This document shows, piece by piece, positions 25,076-32,951 of a stretch of 59,195 bases of DNA (the stretch's first letter is position 1; every line of letters starts with the position of its first letter). Position numbers and translations under genes: made by a program. Origin of the DNA: a virus; the IMG/VR virus record IMGVR_UViG_3300044825_002433, positions 1 through 59,195 of that record. The stretch is one strand, 5' to 3'. The notes under the pieces are model-generated. The model ran no database searches and had not been told where the DNA came from. It saw only the letters and a program-made list of their open reading frames with translations.

Positions 25076-25630
25076 ATGGCATCTACTTCAACTAACAAGT
25101 CTCCGTGTCTGATCGACCGCCCTTTTTTACGAGGCGCCCGCATCACCAGCGCATCAACGACTTGCGATCCAACTAATCCGAACCTTACGGATCTCATCCA
25201 GTTGGTCCGCGTGGGTGACCTCCCGTCCGAAGATGCTGCCCTTGTCGAAGATCTTACGATTGTTAGCAACGAAGGTTTTCCTGATACCAGCGGTCGGCGT
25301 ACTTGTGAGTTAGGGTTCTACGTATACGCTCCTAACCAATCAGCCCCATCTACGTCTTCGGCGCTGATGGTCAGTCGAGTGGAGGTTGGTCTTAGCGGGT
25401 CCACCCGCGGTATTCCGCAAAGCGTGCAGCTATTTGCTGTAAACGCTCCGGTCCCCCAAGCCGGCGACACCAACCTGGTTGCTCCGATTCAAATTGGTAA
25501 GGGTGAAGGTTTGTACCTTGAGAAAGGGTACATCCTCGCCGTGGGCTATCTCGGTACAGGCGGTGCTGCTGTGTCCGGCGGCCTAAGTCCCTCCGGTATC
25601 ACTGTATTCGCTCAGGGCGGGTTCTATTAA
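25076..25630 (+). CDS. Unrecognised beta-rich virion protein
   Basis: A 184-residue beta-rich protein with Ser/Thr-rich strands and a hydrophobic, Gly-rich C-terminal half (GLYLEKGYILAVGYLG). It lies in a rightward run of virion genes, four bases before the GTG of the next one. Jelly-roll type head or fibre component is a guess from composition. Confidence 0.55.
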   Translation: MASTSTNKSPCLIDRPFLRGARITSASTTCDPTNPNLTDLIQLVRVGDLPSEDAALVEDLTIVSNEGFPDTSGRRTCELGFYVYAPNQSAPSTSSALMVSRVEVGLSGSTRGIPQSVQLFAVNAPVPQAGDTNLVAPIQIGKGEGLYLEKGYILAVGYLGTGGAAVSGGLSPSGITVFAQGGFY

Positions 25631-25633
25631 TCA

Positions 25634-27166
25634 GTGGCCCGCAGAAAAGGCTCTGATAACTTCGGGTTCAGGTCTTTAAAAGGTGCTAAAGGCGTTGAAC
25701 TTCCGAAAACAATTAAGGGTGCGGATAACACAAACGAGTTGTCCTCACCTTTATCTTTCGATCGCCGTTTTAGACCGGCGCTAAACACAAAAGATTTTAG
25801 TTTAGTTAGCGATTACGACTACGCTTCTCTCTGGGCTCGTTGGCGCCGCGGCTACGAACTCAGTATGTATTCGCAAGAAGCATACGGCGGCCTAACGTAT
25901 TCTTTTAAATATTATGTTTCCGGCACTCCTGGATTTGGAGTTTTTCTGCCGGGAATGTGCTTCATGTATCCGACTACGCGTACGGATATGCGGATGCACA
26001 TGGTGGGCATTAGACCTAGGGATTCTTTTAATTTTTTGAATTTTGGATACTCCATCACGTCTGTAACTGATTACGACGCAAATACTTATGCTGTTCGATT
26101 GAACTCCAACTTCGGAGCTCCTATTTCTTTTTTCGCCGGTGAGGTTTTATCTAACCGATTTAATGCAGACGGAACAGCAAAGACTTACGGATTTAACAAC
26201 TACACAGTTACCGCTGTGGGGATAAACGGAGTTCCAGCAAATCCGTCATATCTTCCGATTTTTAATACGTTATTTTTATCTCATAGTGCTCAAACGAGCT
26301 GGTCTGTCGTAGACGCTAATACATTAGCTGTGCCTGCCACGGGGCCTCCGGCTGTTGGAGAATATCTAACAACCGAAATGCGATCTCAGTGCACGTGTCC
26401 TGACTTTTTGGCACGTGAGAATTTTAATCTTTACGACGTTTCTCTTCGGCGTAGATATCCATACACGAAGACTCAAAATATAGATCCTGGTTTTTATGAC
26501 GCGGGTCCTGATGGAAGCACTCGACGCGTTCCCGCCATGGACAATCCAGGCTTTGCTAGGACCTTCGGTTTTATATATTTAAATGAGATTTATAACATTC
26601 CTAGAATTACGGAGAGCGTTTATTCTGATCCAAACCTTTATTACTACCAACCACGCTGGTGTAAGCACATTTACGCAGCTATGTGGGATTTACAGCGTAA
26701 ATACAATCAAGAATCAGTAACTAGCTCGTGGCTTCCGCAACCTAACGACGAACCGCTAAATGAATACTACCGAGAATATTTTGATAAAAATTTAGCTAAG
26801 CAAACTGACTTCTTGAAACGGGAGAAAGATCTTGTGTGGTGGGAGCGTTACAGCCCGAAGAAAGACGACATGCCGACACACATGATGTATCCGGATATGT
26901 ACAACATGATGACAAAAACATTAAACGCAGGTGGATTGTCTAGTTTCGCAACGTTACAAGCTCCAAGCTTCGAGATGTTCACTACGGCGGAGTTTGATCC
27001 GTTCGACCCCGCTTCCTTTGTAGTAAATACCTATGACGGCGGTACGTACCAGAATGGTATCTTAGTAACACAACCGACTAACATACTCGATGGAGGTTCC
27101 TACCTAAATGGTGCGCTGATACCTCCAACTGGTTTCCCTTCCTTGATAAACGGCGGTGTGTACTAA
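25634..27166 (+). CDS. Virion protein with SWIM-like zinc motif
   Basis: A 510-residue protein from GTG 25634. It has the pattern CTCPDF near residue 253 and CKHIYA near residue 342, that is C-x-C ... C-x-H, the SWIM-type zinc signature, with an unusually long insert. The surrounding region is Tyr-rich and beta-rich. Similar CxCPDF and CKH pairs occur in phage structural proteins as I recall them. The C-terminus has two related motifs, DGGTYQNGILV and DGGSYLNGALI, probably short repeat units. The stop overlaps the next ATG by one base. Confidence 0.6.
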   Translation: MARRKGSDNFGFRSLKGAKGVELPKTIKGADNTNELSSPLSFDRRFRPALNTKDFSLVSDYDYASLWARWRRGYELSMYSQEAYGGLTYSFKYYVSGTPGFGVFLPGMCFMYPTTRTDMRMHMVGIRPRDSFNFLNFGYSITSVTDYDANTYAVRLNSNFGAPISFFAGEVLSNRFNADGTAKTYGFNNYTVTAVGINGVPANPSYLPIFNTLFLSHSAQTSWSVVDANTLAVPATGPPAVGEYLTTEMRSQCTCPDFLARENFNLYDVSLRRRYPYTKTQNIDPGFYDAGPDGSTRRVPAMDNPGFARTFGFIYLNEIYNIPRITESVYSDPNLYYYQPRWCKHIYAAMWDLQRKYNQESVTSSWLPQPNDEPLNEYYREYFDKNLAKQTDFLKREKDLVWWERYSPKKDDMPTHMMYPDMYNMMTKTLNAGGLSSFATLQAPSFEMFTTAEFDPFDPASFVVNTYDGGTYQNGILVTQPTNILDGGSYLNGALIPPTGFPSLINGGVY

Positions 27167-27777
27167 TGACATCTACTCCTAGTATTCTCCTTTTAAAACG
27201 GAGTGGTCAAGCCTCTGATCGTCCGAATACATCCGTCGTACAGAACGGTGAGTTGGCTTTGGCCGTGGGCGCAGCGGATCCGGGGCTATATTTTGAAGAT
27301 TCGGCTGGCGCTGTTCGGAAGATCGGGCCTTCCGCATACGGAACCACGGCTCCTAACGCAACGCCTGTAGGTCTTGCTGGAAATTCTGTTGGGGAAACCT
27401 GGACTGACAGCTCGACCGGGAATTACTTCTTTAAAGTTTGGACTGGGGCATCTTGGCAGACGATTGGATCTGCTTACGCTACAGTTGCGGGTACTGCCAC
27501 AACGGCGACTACAGCAACCACTGCGCTTAGTGCGTCAACAGCAGTTTTAGCCTCTGGAGCTGTTTTAGCTTCGGGAGCTGTTCAAGCACAAACAGCAGTT
27601 TTAGCTTCTGGAGCTGTTTTAGCTTCGGGAGCTGTTCAATCCGCCACCGTGGTTCTTAGTGGCCTGCCTGCCGCTTCTACCAGTTTGTCAGGAACCCTAG
27701 TTTATCAAGTGCAGACGTCGGGTTCCTTTAGTGCTGGATTGTATGTTCGAGCGACTAATACTTGGTTGCTTGTTTAA
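27166..27777 (+). CDS. Tail-fibre-like protein with 18-residue repeats
   Basis: A 203-residue protein. The opening LLKRSGQASDRPNTSVVQ then GELALAVGAADPGLYFED is the typical N-terminal anchor of phage tail fibres. A Thr/Ala-rich stalk follows, with two copies of an 18-residue unit (TAVLASGAVLASGAVQAQ), and a short C-terminal strand domain (SGSFSAGLYVRATNTWLLV). It is short for a complete fibre, so it may be a connector to a receptor-binding protein. Its end overlaps the Dps-like gene on the other strand by four bases. Confidence 0.7.
   Translation: MTSTPSILLLKRSGQASDRPNTSVVQNGELALAVGAADPGLYFEDSAGAVRKIGPSAYGTTAPNATPVGLAGNSVGETWTDSSTGNYFFKVWTGASWQTIGSAYATVAGTATTATTATTALSASTAVLASGAVLASGAVQAQTAVLASGAVLASGAVQSATVVLSGLPAASTSLSGTLVYQVQTSGSFSAGLYVRATNTWLLV
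27537..27644 (+). repeat. 54-bp tandem repeat, two copies, in a fibre gene
   Basis: AACAGCAGTTTTAGC begins copies at 27537 and 27591. The units differ by only a few bases over 54 bp and encode 18 residues each. The period of whole codons lets copy number change without frameshift, giving a stalk of variable length. Confidence 0.75.
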
Positions 27778-28307
27778 GGGCGAAGCGTGCTCTTCAAGAA
27801 CCAAGAAGCTTTAAACATCGCTTTCACCAGATCGGCTGCATAGTTCTCCACATCCGGAGCCCCAACTTCGTCGGCAAGTTTTCCTAAATCCTTAGCCATA
27901 AAGCCGCAGGTTTCTAAGTTTTTTAAATATACAGTCAGCGATTCCCGAGTTTCGTAAGATTTAGTGTGTTTGAAACCTTTGTATGCGTTTAAAAGACCTC
28001 GCTGACACATCGGCAGCAAGAAATCCATAGTCCGAACAAACTCAGCCAGCGTGTCGAACTGATCGATGTGGGACTCGTACTGCTCTTTGAGGAACTCGTG
28101 GATGGGCAAAAACAAAGGCCCTTCGATATTTAGATGAATTAAGTGACTCTGAACGTACAGCTGATGTACATACGAAGACAGGGACACCAGTCCAGAAATT
28201 AAATCCTGGATTGACGCCCCCGTAGCTTCCTGTTCCAACTCTTCTAACGGATTCTCGGACTCCTCGGAGGGAATCGACGCAGTGTTAAAAGAGCCGGAGA
28301 AAGTCAC
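27774..28307 (-). CDS. Dps-like ferritin
   Basis: A 177-residue four-helix protein. VQSHLIHLNIEGPLFLPIHE and HIDQFDTLAEFVR match the Dps signature. By alignment with E. coli Dps in my head, His58, His70, Asp85 and Glu89 sit at the ferroxidase positions, while the fifth (Asp67 in E. coli) is Lys74. Dps proteins form 12-mers that oxidise and store iron, remove peroxide and often bind DNA. An acidic N-terminal tail of about 28 residues does not look DNA-binding. It is the second gene of a leftward pair with an excisionase-like gene, inside a rightward virion block. Confidence 0.8.
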   Translation of the reverse strand: MTFSGSFNTASIPSEESENPLEELEQEATGASIQDLISGLVSLSSYVHQLYVQSHLIHLNIEGPLFLPIHEFLKEQYESHIDQFDTLAEFVRTMDFLLPMCQRGLLNAYKGFKHTKSYETRESLTVYLKNLETCGFMAKDLGKLADEVGAPDVENYAADLVKAMFKASWFLKSTLRP

Positions 28308-28325
28308 TTTCTTAGTTTCGATAGA

Positions 28326-28577
28326 TCACACCGCACAAGCGGCTTCACTTTCCACTTTAGCGTTAGAGGAGGTTTTCAGATATTCCTGCAGCGCGGCTTT
28401 ATCCACGCGATACAGAGATTTAGCGCCATTCGGCTGAAGATTCAGGTACACAGTCTTAGGCCAACCGCCGGGTTGGTTGGATTCAGAGAGCGCGATACGC
28501 TTGCGGACAAAACCAGAGCTGCAGTTGAGCAGTTCTGCGGTTTCAGCAATCGTGAGCAGGGTTTTACCGTCCGACAT
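28326..28577 (-). CDS. Excisionase-like helix-turn-helix protein
   Basis: An 83-residue protein with a MerR/AlpA-like winged helix: LLTIAETAELLNCSSGFVRK is the HTH of the excisionase (HTH_17) type and SLYRVDKAALQEYLK is the closing strand-helix. Such proteins bend att DNA to direct excision or act as small repressors. It lies 18 bases upstream of the Dps-like gene, so it could regulate that gene instead of the distant integrase at 39662. Confidence 0.75.
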   Translation of the reverse strand: MSDGKTLLTIAETAELLNCSSGFVRKRIALSESNQPGGWPKTVYLNLQPNGAKSLYRVDKAALQEYLKTSSNAKVESEAACAV

Positions 28578-28705
28578 CAGGTATGCGAGGAGAGGGTGGC
28601 GGCTACATATTACCTTTATTTCTTCTGTGAGCGTGACCTACTTGTGTTCCCTAATGTGTTTTTAAGATTTTGCTTGGTAACATTAAGGGGTGCTGTAGGA
28701 CTCAA
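28578..28705. promoter_or_regulatory. Divergent spacer between excisionase-like gene and rightward gene
   Basis: This AT-rich 128-base spacer separates genes going both ways and must hold their start signals. TAACAT near 28677 could be a -10 box for the rightward gene. No repeat element of the 7806 type is present. An HTH-gene operator here is likely but not visible by eye. Confidence 0.3.
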
Positions 28706-28951
28706 ATGATCCGGATTGCAGGAGAGATTTTTAAAAACTATAACTCTCCGAAACGGGACGTTCAGGGAGGCAAGGAATTTTCCGTGGCGGCTAAGGAAAA
28801 CGGGAGAGTCCGCCTAGTGCGTTTTGGAGATCCCAATATGGAAAACCGTAGCGACGATCCCAAACGTCGTGCCGCATTTAGATCCAGACATAGCTGTGAC
28901 GAGAAGAAAAGTAAGTTAACTCCAGGGTATTGGAGCTGCCGAGCTTGGTGA
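28706..28951 (+). CDS. Conserved phage protein with VRFGDPNME motif
   Basis: An 81-residue protein starting at ATG 28706. KENGRVRLVRFGDPNMENR, RRAAFRSRHSCD and KLTPGYWSCRAW are motifs I know from an unnamed small protein family found in many phages near head genes. Two Cys and a His could bind zinc. The function is not established. Confidence 0.7.
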   Translation: MIRIAGEIFKNYNSPKRDVQGGKEFSVAAKENGRVRLVRFGDPNMENRSDDPKRRAAFRSRHSCDEKKSKLTPGYWSCRAW

Positions 28952-29058
28952 TTCTATGCTCTCTGTGCGTTCCTAGCTAATTATTAAAACTATCTCGGAA
29001 CGTTGCTCGTTACGGTTAGGTGTAGTAAAGCTAGACTTTAGTTAGTCGACTCACTGAC

Positions 29059-29316
29059 ATGGGATCTCGCAAATCACGGGGTGATTACAGTAACATTCAG
29101 TGCGGCTTAACGCTAGAGGATGAGTTTGTTCTGACTAGGATCCGAGCCAAAGCTCATTCTCTCCACAACAAGGAACGGGACGCCTACTTGTGGCAAACAG
29201 TGTTAAAACTCGTATGCCGCGAGCGTGCGTATAAAACAGTGATGAGTGAAATCGGGGTTGTTGTAGATACAAATCTGAGTTTATTTGATGAAGAGGAGCC
29301 GAAAACTGACGATTGA
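29059..29316 (+). CDS. Unrecognised small protein
   Basis: An 85-residue charged protein, helical in the middle (LTRIRAKAHSLHNKERDAYLW). It stands between spacers of 107 and 26 bases. No family is recognised and no conserved residues stand out, apart from a basic start and an acidic end (DEEEPKTDD). Confidence 0.5.
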   Translation: MGSRKSRGDYSNIQCGLTLEDEFVLTRIRAKAHSLHNKERDAYLWQTVLKLVCRERAYKTVMSEIGVVVDTNLSLFDEEEPKTDD

Positions 29317-29342
29317 TTGTTTACAATTGAGAAAAAGACACC

Positions 29343-30710
29343 GTGGCTCCTCTAACTCCGCAAGAAAAACAATGGTTATCGGCCATTAGTTTTGCGGAAG
29401 GAACTTACCGTAAAGGTTTAGGGCCGCAGTACAACATTATGTTTGGAGGCGGCACTTTTTCGGATCTGTCGCGCCATCCAGACACCGTAGTTAAAAAACC
29501 AGGTATAGCCAGTGCAGCAGCGGGCGCGTATCAGTTTATGCCCGGAACTTGGTCTGCTGTTTCCAAGAAGCTTGGCTTAAAGGGATTTGGTCCGGCTGAG
29601 CAAAACCAGGCTGCTCTCGAACTAATCCGTCAGCGTGGAGTAGATCCTCGTAAAGATCCCATAACTCCAGAGACGATTTCAAAACTTGCTCCTGAGTGGG
29701 CTGGGTTGCCCACGTTGCAAGGTAAAAGCTACTACGCGAACCAGTCTGTTAAGAGATTCGCGGATATTCAAAACTTTTTAAAAACTACAGGCGGCGCCAT
29801 CCCTTCGGGATCTTCTGTTCAAAATCCCGCGAGTCCAGCGGCCGCTCGGGTATCCCTTCCTCGATTCGATTTCAAAGATGCGGTCAAGAAATTATTGCTT
29901 AGATCATCCTTAGAAAATGTTGGAGCACCTGTTGCTGTAGGCGGTCAAGCCTTAGCTATCCAACAGCAAGCCAACGCTTTACGAGAGGAAGGGAAAGACG
30001 ACGAGGCTGAGATTCTTGAATCTCAAATGACTGCCAGTCTGGCTGCAGACGCCCAAACACCAGCCGCAGATCCAACTAGTCTGGTTCGAAACATCTTGGA
30101 AATTCGAAAGCAGGCTGCTGATTACGACGCTCAAGTATCTCAAATTGAGAAATCTGTAAATGACGTTGCAATAAATCAAACCGCACAAGAGGTTGGAACT
30201 AATCTGCGTACCGCGGCTCGTCCTGCTCAGGGGTTTGCGCGGACGGCTAGCGGGGGGATCGCTTATCCCAATGCCGTAGTTACGTCAGCGGTAGACGCCT
30301 CGGGTGAACCCGGTCTCGATTTTGCTTTGGCTGGCGGACGCGGTGCGGCTTTTGCTCTCCCTTTTAAAGCTCAGGTTTTAAAAGTCGTTAAAGAACCGAA
30401 TGCTGGTAATCGCGGCCCTGGCGGCCGTGGTTATGGTAATTATGTTGAGCTTCGCGGTGTTTCTCCCGAAGGTAAGCAATTTGATGCTCTAGTCGCTCAC
30501 TTCGATGCGGTTAATCCGAATTTGAAGCCAGGGATGGTATTGAATCCTGGAGCAATTATCGGTAAACAAGGTGAAACCGGCCGAGCTACGGGTCCTCATA
30601 TTTCGTTAGACTTTTTCGATCCAGGTAAAACGACAGCCAGTCGGGATATATTACGTATAAGGGACATAGTTGCTAGTAGAATAGCCAAAGGACTGCCTCC
30701 GTTTGGATAG
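29343..30710 (+). CDS. Virion lysin: GH104-like domain plus degenerate M23-like domain
   Basis: A 455-residue protein from GTG 29343 (CCGTGGCT). Residues about 1-145 follow the lambda-endolysin (GH104 transglycosylase) pattern: SFAEGTYRKG, YNIMFGGGTFSDLSRHP and AGAYQFMPGTWSAV, Glu19 being the probable catalytic acid. A helical linker follows. Residues about 325-445 resemble a LytM/M23 peptidase: GLDFA, LVAHFD and TGPHISLDFF. Of the M23 positions, Asp, AHF His and PHI His remain, but the first ligand His is Glu and the last is Ser, so zinc binding is doubtful. It probably cuts peptidoglycan during entry; it has no signal peptide. Confidence 0.8.
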   Translation: MAPLTPQEKQWLSAISFAEGTYRKGLGPQYNIMFGGGTFSDLSRHPDTVVKKPGIASAAAGAYQFMPGTWSAVSKKLGLKGFGPAEQNQAALELIRQRGVDPRKDPITPETISKLAPEWAGLPTLQGKSYYANQSVKRFADIQNFLKTTGGAIPSGSSVQNPASPAAARVSLPRFDFKDAVKKLLLRSSLENVGAPVAVGGQALAIQQQANALREEGKDDEAEILESQMTASLAADAQTPAADPTSLVRNILEIRKQAADYDAQVSQIEKSVNDVAINQTAQEVGTNLRTAARPAQGFARTASGGIAYPNAVVTSAVDASGEPGLDFALAGGRGAAFALPFKAQVLKVVKEPNAGNRGPGGRGYGNYVELRGVSPEGKQFDALVAHFDAVNPNLKPGMVLNPGAIIGKQGETGRATGPHISLDFFDPGKTTASRDILRIRDIVASRIAKGLPPFG

Positions 30711-30715
30711 AAAAA

Positions 30716-31243
30716 ATGTTCGGACCGTCTCCTCAACAGGTTGCTAACCGAGCTGTATCTTCTGCTAAGAAATCTCAACAGCAGACTATCCGAGCTCTGC
30801 GTCGGCAGGTTCAGAATCAGCGTCAGAAGTTAGGTCGTGTACAAGATAAGTTGTCCACGCTGACTGGTTCCACCCCTCAGCAAGCGACTCAAAGCTATTC
30901 TCAGGACTTTTACGGCACCGTAGGTAACATCGGACAACAATATGCCAAACAACTAGCTTCTTTTGATCCGAACATTATTGCTTCGCAGTCTGCCAAAAGG
31001 TTTGCTGGTGTTCTGTCGGCAAGCATGAAAGACTACACGAATCGTTTAAATGCTTTGAGTCAGCAAGGCAGCGCTCGTATGTATCAAGCTTTGGCTGCTC
31101 CAATCACACAGTTCCGTCAGATCTCGGAAGATCCCGCTTTCAACAACTTAGTGAACTCCACCTTTATGGAGTACGCTACCAATCCTCCCACGGTTCGTAG
31201 CGACGTTGAATCGATGAAGCAGTTGTATACGTACAATGTCTGA
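30716..31243 (+). CDS. Helical virion-module protein
   Basis: A 175-residue, Gln/Ser/Lys-rich protein; residues 14-45 form a basic coiled coil (QQQTIRALRRQVQNQRQKLG). The rest is helical and polar. It lies six bases after the virion lysin, and its stop overlaps the next start by eight bases, so all three are likely co-translated. Not recognised. Confidence 0.6.
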   Translation: MFGPSPQQVANRAVSSAKKSQQQTIRALRRQVQNQRQKLGRVQDKLSTLTGSTPQQATQSYSQDFYGTVGNIGQQYAKQLASFDPNIIASQSAKRFAGVLSASMKDYTNRLNALSQQGSARMYQALAAPITQFRQISEDPAFNNLVNSTFMEYATNPPTVRSDVESMKQLYTYNV

Positions 31244-31529
31244 GGAAATAAAAGAATCTAAACACGAACGAAAAGTACGGTTTCACACCGACGCTCCGGC
31301 CGCTAAACACGACTATCGCTATCGAACTAGGCCGAACATACGTATGGCCGGTAAAGTTTGGAGCGAGAGTCCTCGGGAGCGTCAGCAACGACTAGCTCGT
31401 GAGCGCTTGTCTGGCAAATCGAAGTCAATTCCCGTCGGCGTGGGCTTCGGCGAAAGAGACTCCTTTGGCCCAGATAACGATTATTACACCGTAGAATCAC
31501 TCAATAATATACGCGGCCCAATTCGCTAA
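31236..31529 (+). CDS. Small charged protein
   Basis: A 97-residue, strongly basic, probably disordered protein (KHERKVRFHTDAPAAKHDYR, then RERQQRLARERLSGKSKS). It ends the rightward operon beginning at 29343 and overlaps the convergent Dam-like gene by 29 bases. Nucleic-acid binding is possible from charge only. Confidence 0.55.
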   Translation: MSEEIKESKHERKVRFHTDAPAAKHDYRYRTRPNIRMAGKVWSESPRERQQRLARERLSGKSKSIPVGVGFGERDSFGPDNDYYTVESLNNIRGPIR

Positions 31530-32079
31530 AACTTTCATTAAATTTATAAACTCTCTCATTCATGTTATTATAGTCTGGAAAGTAGTATATAAAACCATAA
31601 CATCTGGAGTTTTTTACTTTGTTTAAGTCGGGCTCGTCTATTAGGAGCGCGGGCCTAGTTTTAAGAATACACAAGGGAAAATCTATCTTAAGCGCCTGCG
31701 TGGTGAGCAAAGCAACTTCAGAAGAAGTCAAAAATACGATGGCTTCATTAAATTCTTTCCGTATGTACCGCCTATAGCATTCTTCTAGCCAAACTCGTTG
31801 TGCTGACTTCTGAAATCGTCTTTTTCGCCTAAATAATATCGGATCTTCCGGTTGTTCCCCGTGCGTTAAAAATTCTCTGGGAGGGTATAGATAAACGTTA
31901 TTAGCTTTCCACTTTTGTTTGAGTCCGTTTTCGGCTGGAGTGAAATACTTATAAGCGTTTACGAGAGTATTTGCAGCGTGGCTTGATGCGGGATCTAGTT
32001 CTATCTGTCCACCGAAAAATGAAGTTACCGTCCCTATAACTTCTGGAGGGGATACAAAGTCGAAATCAGCTTGCGGCAT
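31501..32079 (-). CDS. Dam-like adenine methyltransferase with altered NPPY motif
   Basis: A 192-residue protein of the phage N6-adenine methyltransferase type. Motifs are FVSPPEVIGTVTSFFGG, IELDPASSHAAN (AdoMet region) and YFTPAENGLKQKW. The catalytic motif IV, normally NPPY or DPPY, reads VYLYPPREF, with Tyr in place of Asn/Asp. It may therefore be inactive, or a divergent enzyme. It is last in the leftward set from 34664 and overlaps the previous gene by 14 bases. Confidence 0.7.
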   Translation of the reverse strand: MPQADFDFVSPPEVIGTVTSFFGGQIELDPASSHAANTLVNAYKYFTPAENGLKQKWKANNVYLYPPREFLTHGEQPEDPILFRRKRRFQKSAQRVWLEECYRRYIRKEFNEAIVFLTSSEVALLTTQALKIDFPLCILKTRPALLIDEPDLNKVKNSRCYGFIYYFPDYNNMNERVYKFNESFSELGRVYY

Positions 32080-32482
32080 CCGATATCTCGTTAATCCGAT
32101 CTTCGATCTGATTTAGATCTAAAACGTGCACGGACATTCCTTTGTCACTCAGCATCACCACGATCGGTTTATTATCCTCGCTGTTTTTACCGATAAGGTT
32201 TATTAGTTTATTTAGGAAATCTGCCGTAGGCTCGTCGCACATTTCTTCAGCTACAGCTTTATCGCTACTCAGGTCTTTTACAGTCATGTATGAGCTTTGA
32301 TCCGGCTTAACCGGATTGAAAAACAAAGCTCCGAGACCCTTATATTTATAAAATTCCTCATACAGAGTTACTACATCCCCCGCAATCATTTTGACTGTAT
32401 TTTTAGCCATTCGGCGCTGTGCTTCTGATTTGCCGAACAGAGTTGCACTCATTTTCTTTATTTTGTTGTTCATACTAGTCAT
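32066..32482 (-). CDS. Unrecognised small protein
   Basis: A 138-residue protein taken from ATG 32482 (MTSMNNKIKKMS); the frame is open further upstream, but that part overlaps the better HTH gene and reads as non-protein. It is helical, with an acidic middle (EEMCDEPTADFLNKLI) and a beta-like end (PIVVMLSDKGMSVHVLDL). ATG 32473 is the alternative start. No function recognised. Confidence 0.6.
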   Translation of the reverse strand: MTSMNNKIKKMSATLFGKSEAQRRMAKNTVKMIAGDVVTLYEEFYKYKGLGALFFNPVKPDQSSYMTVKDLSSDKAVAEEMCDEPTADFLNKLINLIGKNSEDNKPIVVMLSDKGMSVHVLDLNQIEDRINEISDAAS

Positions 32483-32807
32483 TAGCGTAACCTGTGAAGT
32501 TTGACCAAGCTGCCTGAAGTACTTTAGTCGAGTCGAATAGAAATCGACTTGTGTTGGTTTCCGAAGGATCCAGCTTCGCGTAATGGATTCCCTCAACCAA
32601 ACCAGAAGTGCCACCAGATGCAACACCAGTATGAATGAGTTTATCGATGACCACAGGAGCCACGCCGAGGCGCGCCGCCATAGCTTTACGACTAATGAAG
32701 GCCGTGGCGACGTTGTGTGACTTCGCATTTGCAAGAATTTGTAAACTAGTGTCGATACGTTCTAAGACTTCTGTAAGTTTTCTCAAATCTCTGGTGTAAT
32801 CGATCAT
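32475..32807 (-). CDS. Probable DNA-binding (HTH-like) protein
   Basis: A 110-residue protein. After a helical start (LRKLTEVLERIDTSLQ), residues 40-62 (RKAMAARLGVAPVVIDKLIH) look like a helix-turn-helix, then GIHYAKLDPSETNTSRFLF and a closing helix, the shape of phage excisionase or terminase-like DNA binders. It is coupled to the next gene by a short overlap. Confidence 0.6.
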   Translation of the reverse strand: MIDYTRDLRKLTEVLERIDTSLQILANAKSHNVATAFISRKAMAARLGVAPVVIDKLIHTGVASGGTSGLVEGIHYAKLDPSETNTSRFLFDSTKVLQAAWSNFTGYAND

Positions 32808-32951
32808 GTGTTTTGTTTTGAAGTGGGAGGCCGCCCCATCACCCGGATCCAGGCAATGGGGGTCGCTTGCGGCACCGAGGAAAAGGCTAAAACTCGGAGC
32901 ACCTCACCTTACTACGCGACGGCCTTTCTTACGTCGCCTAGCTCCTCGATT

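Noticed and set aside
32483-32734. N-terminal extension of the 32066 gene to 32734
   Set aside because: The extension overlaps the HTH gene at 32475 and reads as Trp/Arg/Leu-rich non-protein; ATG 32482 is preferred.
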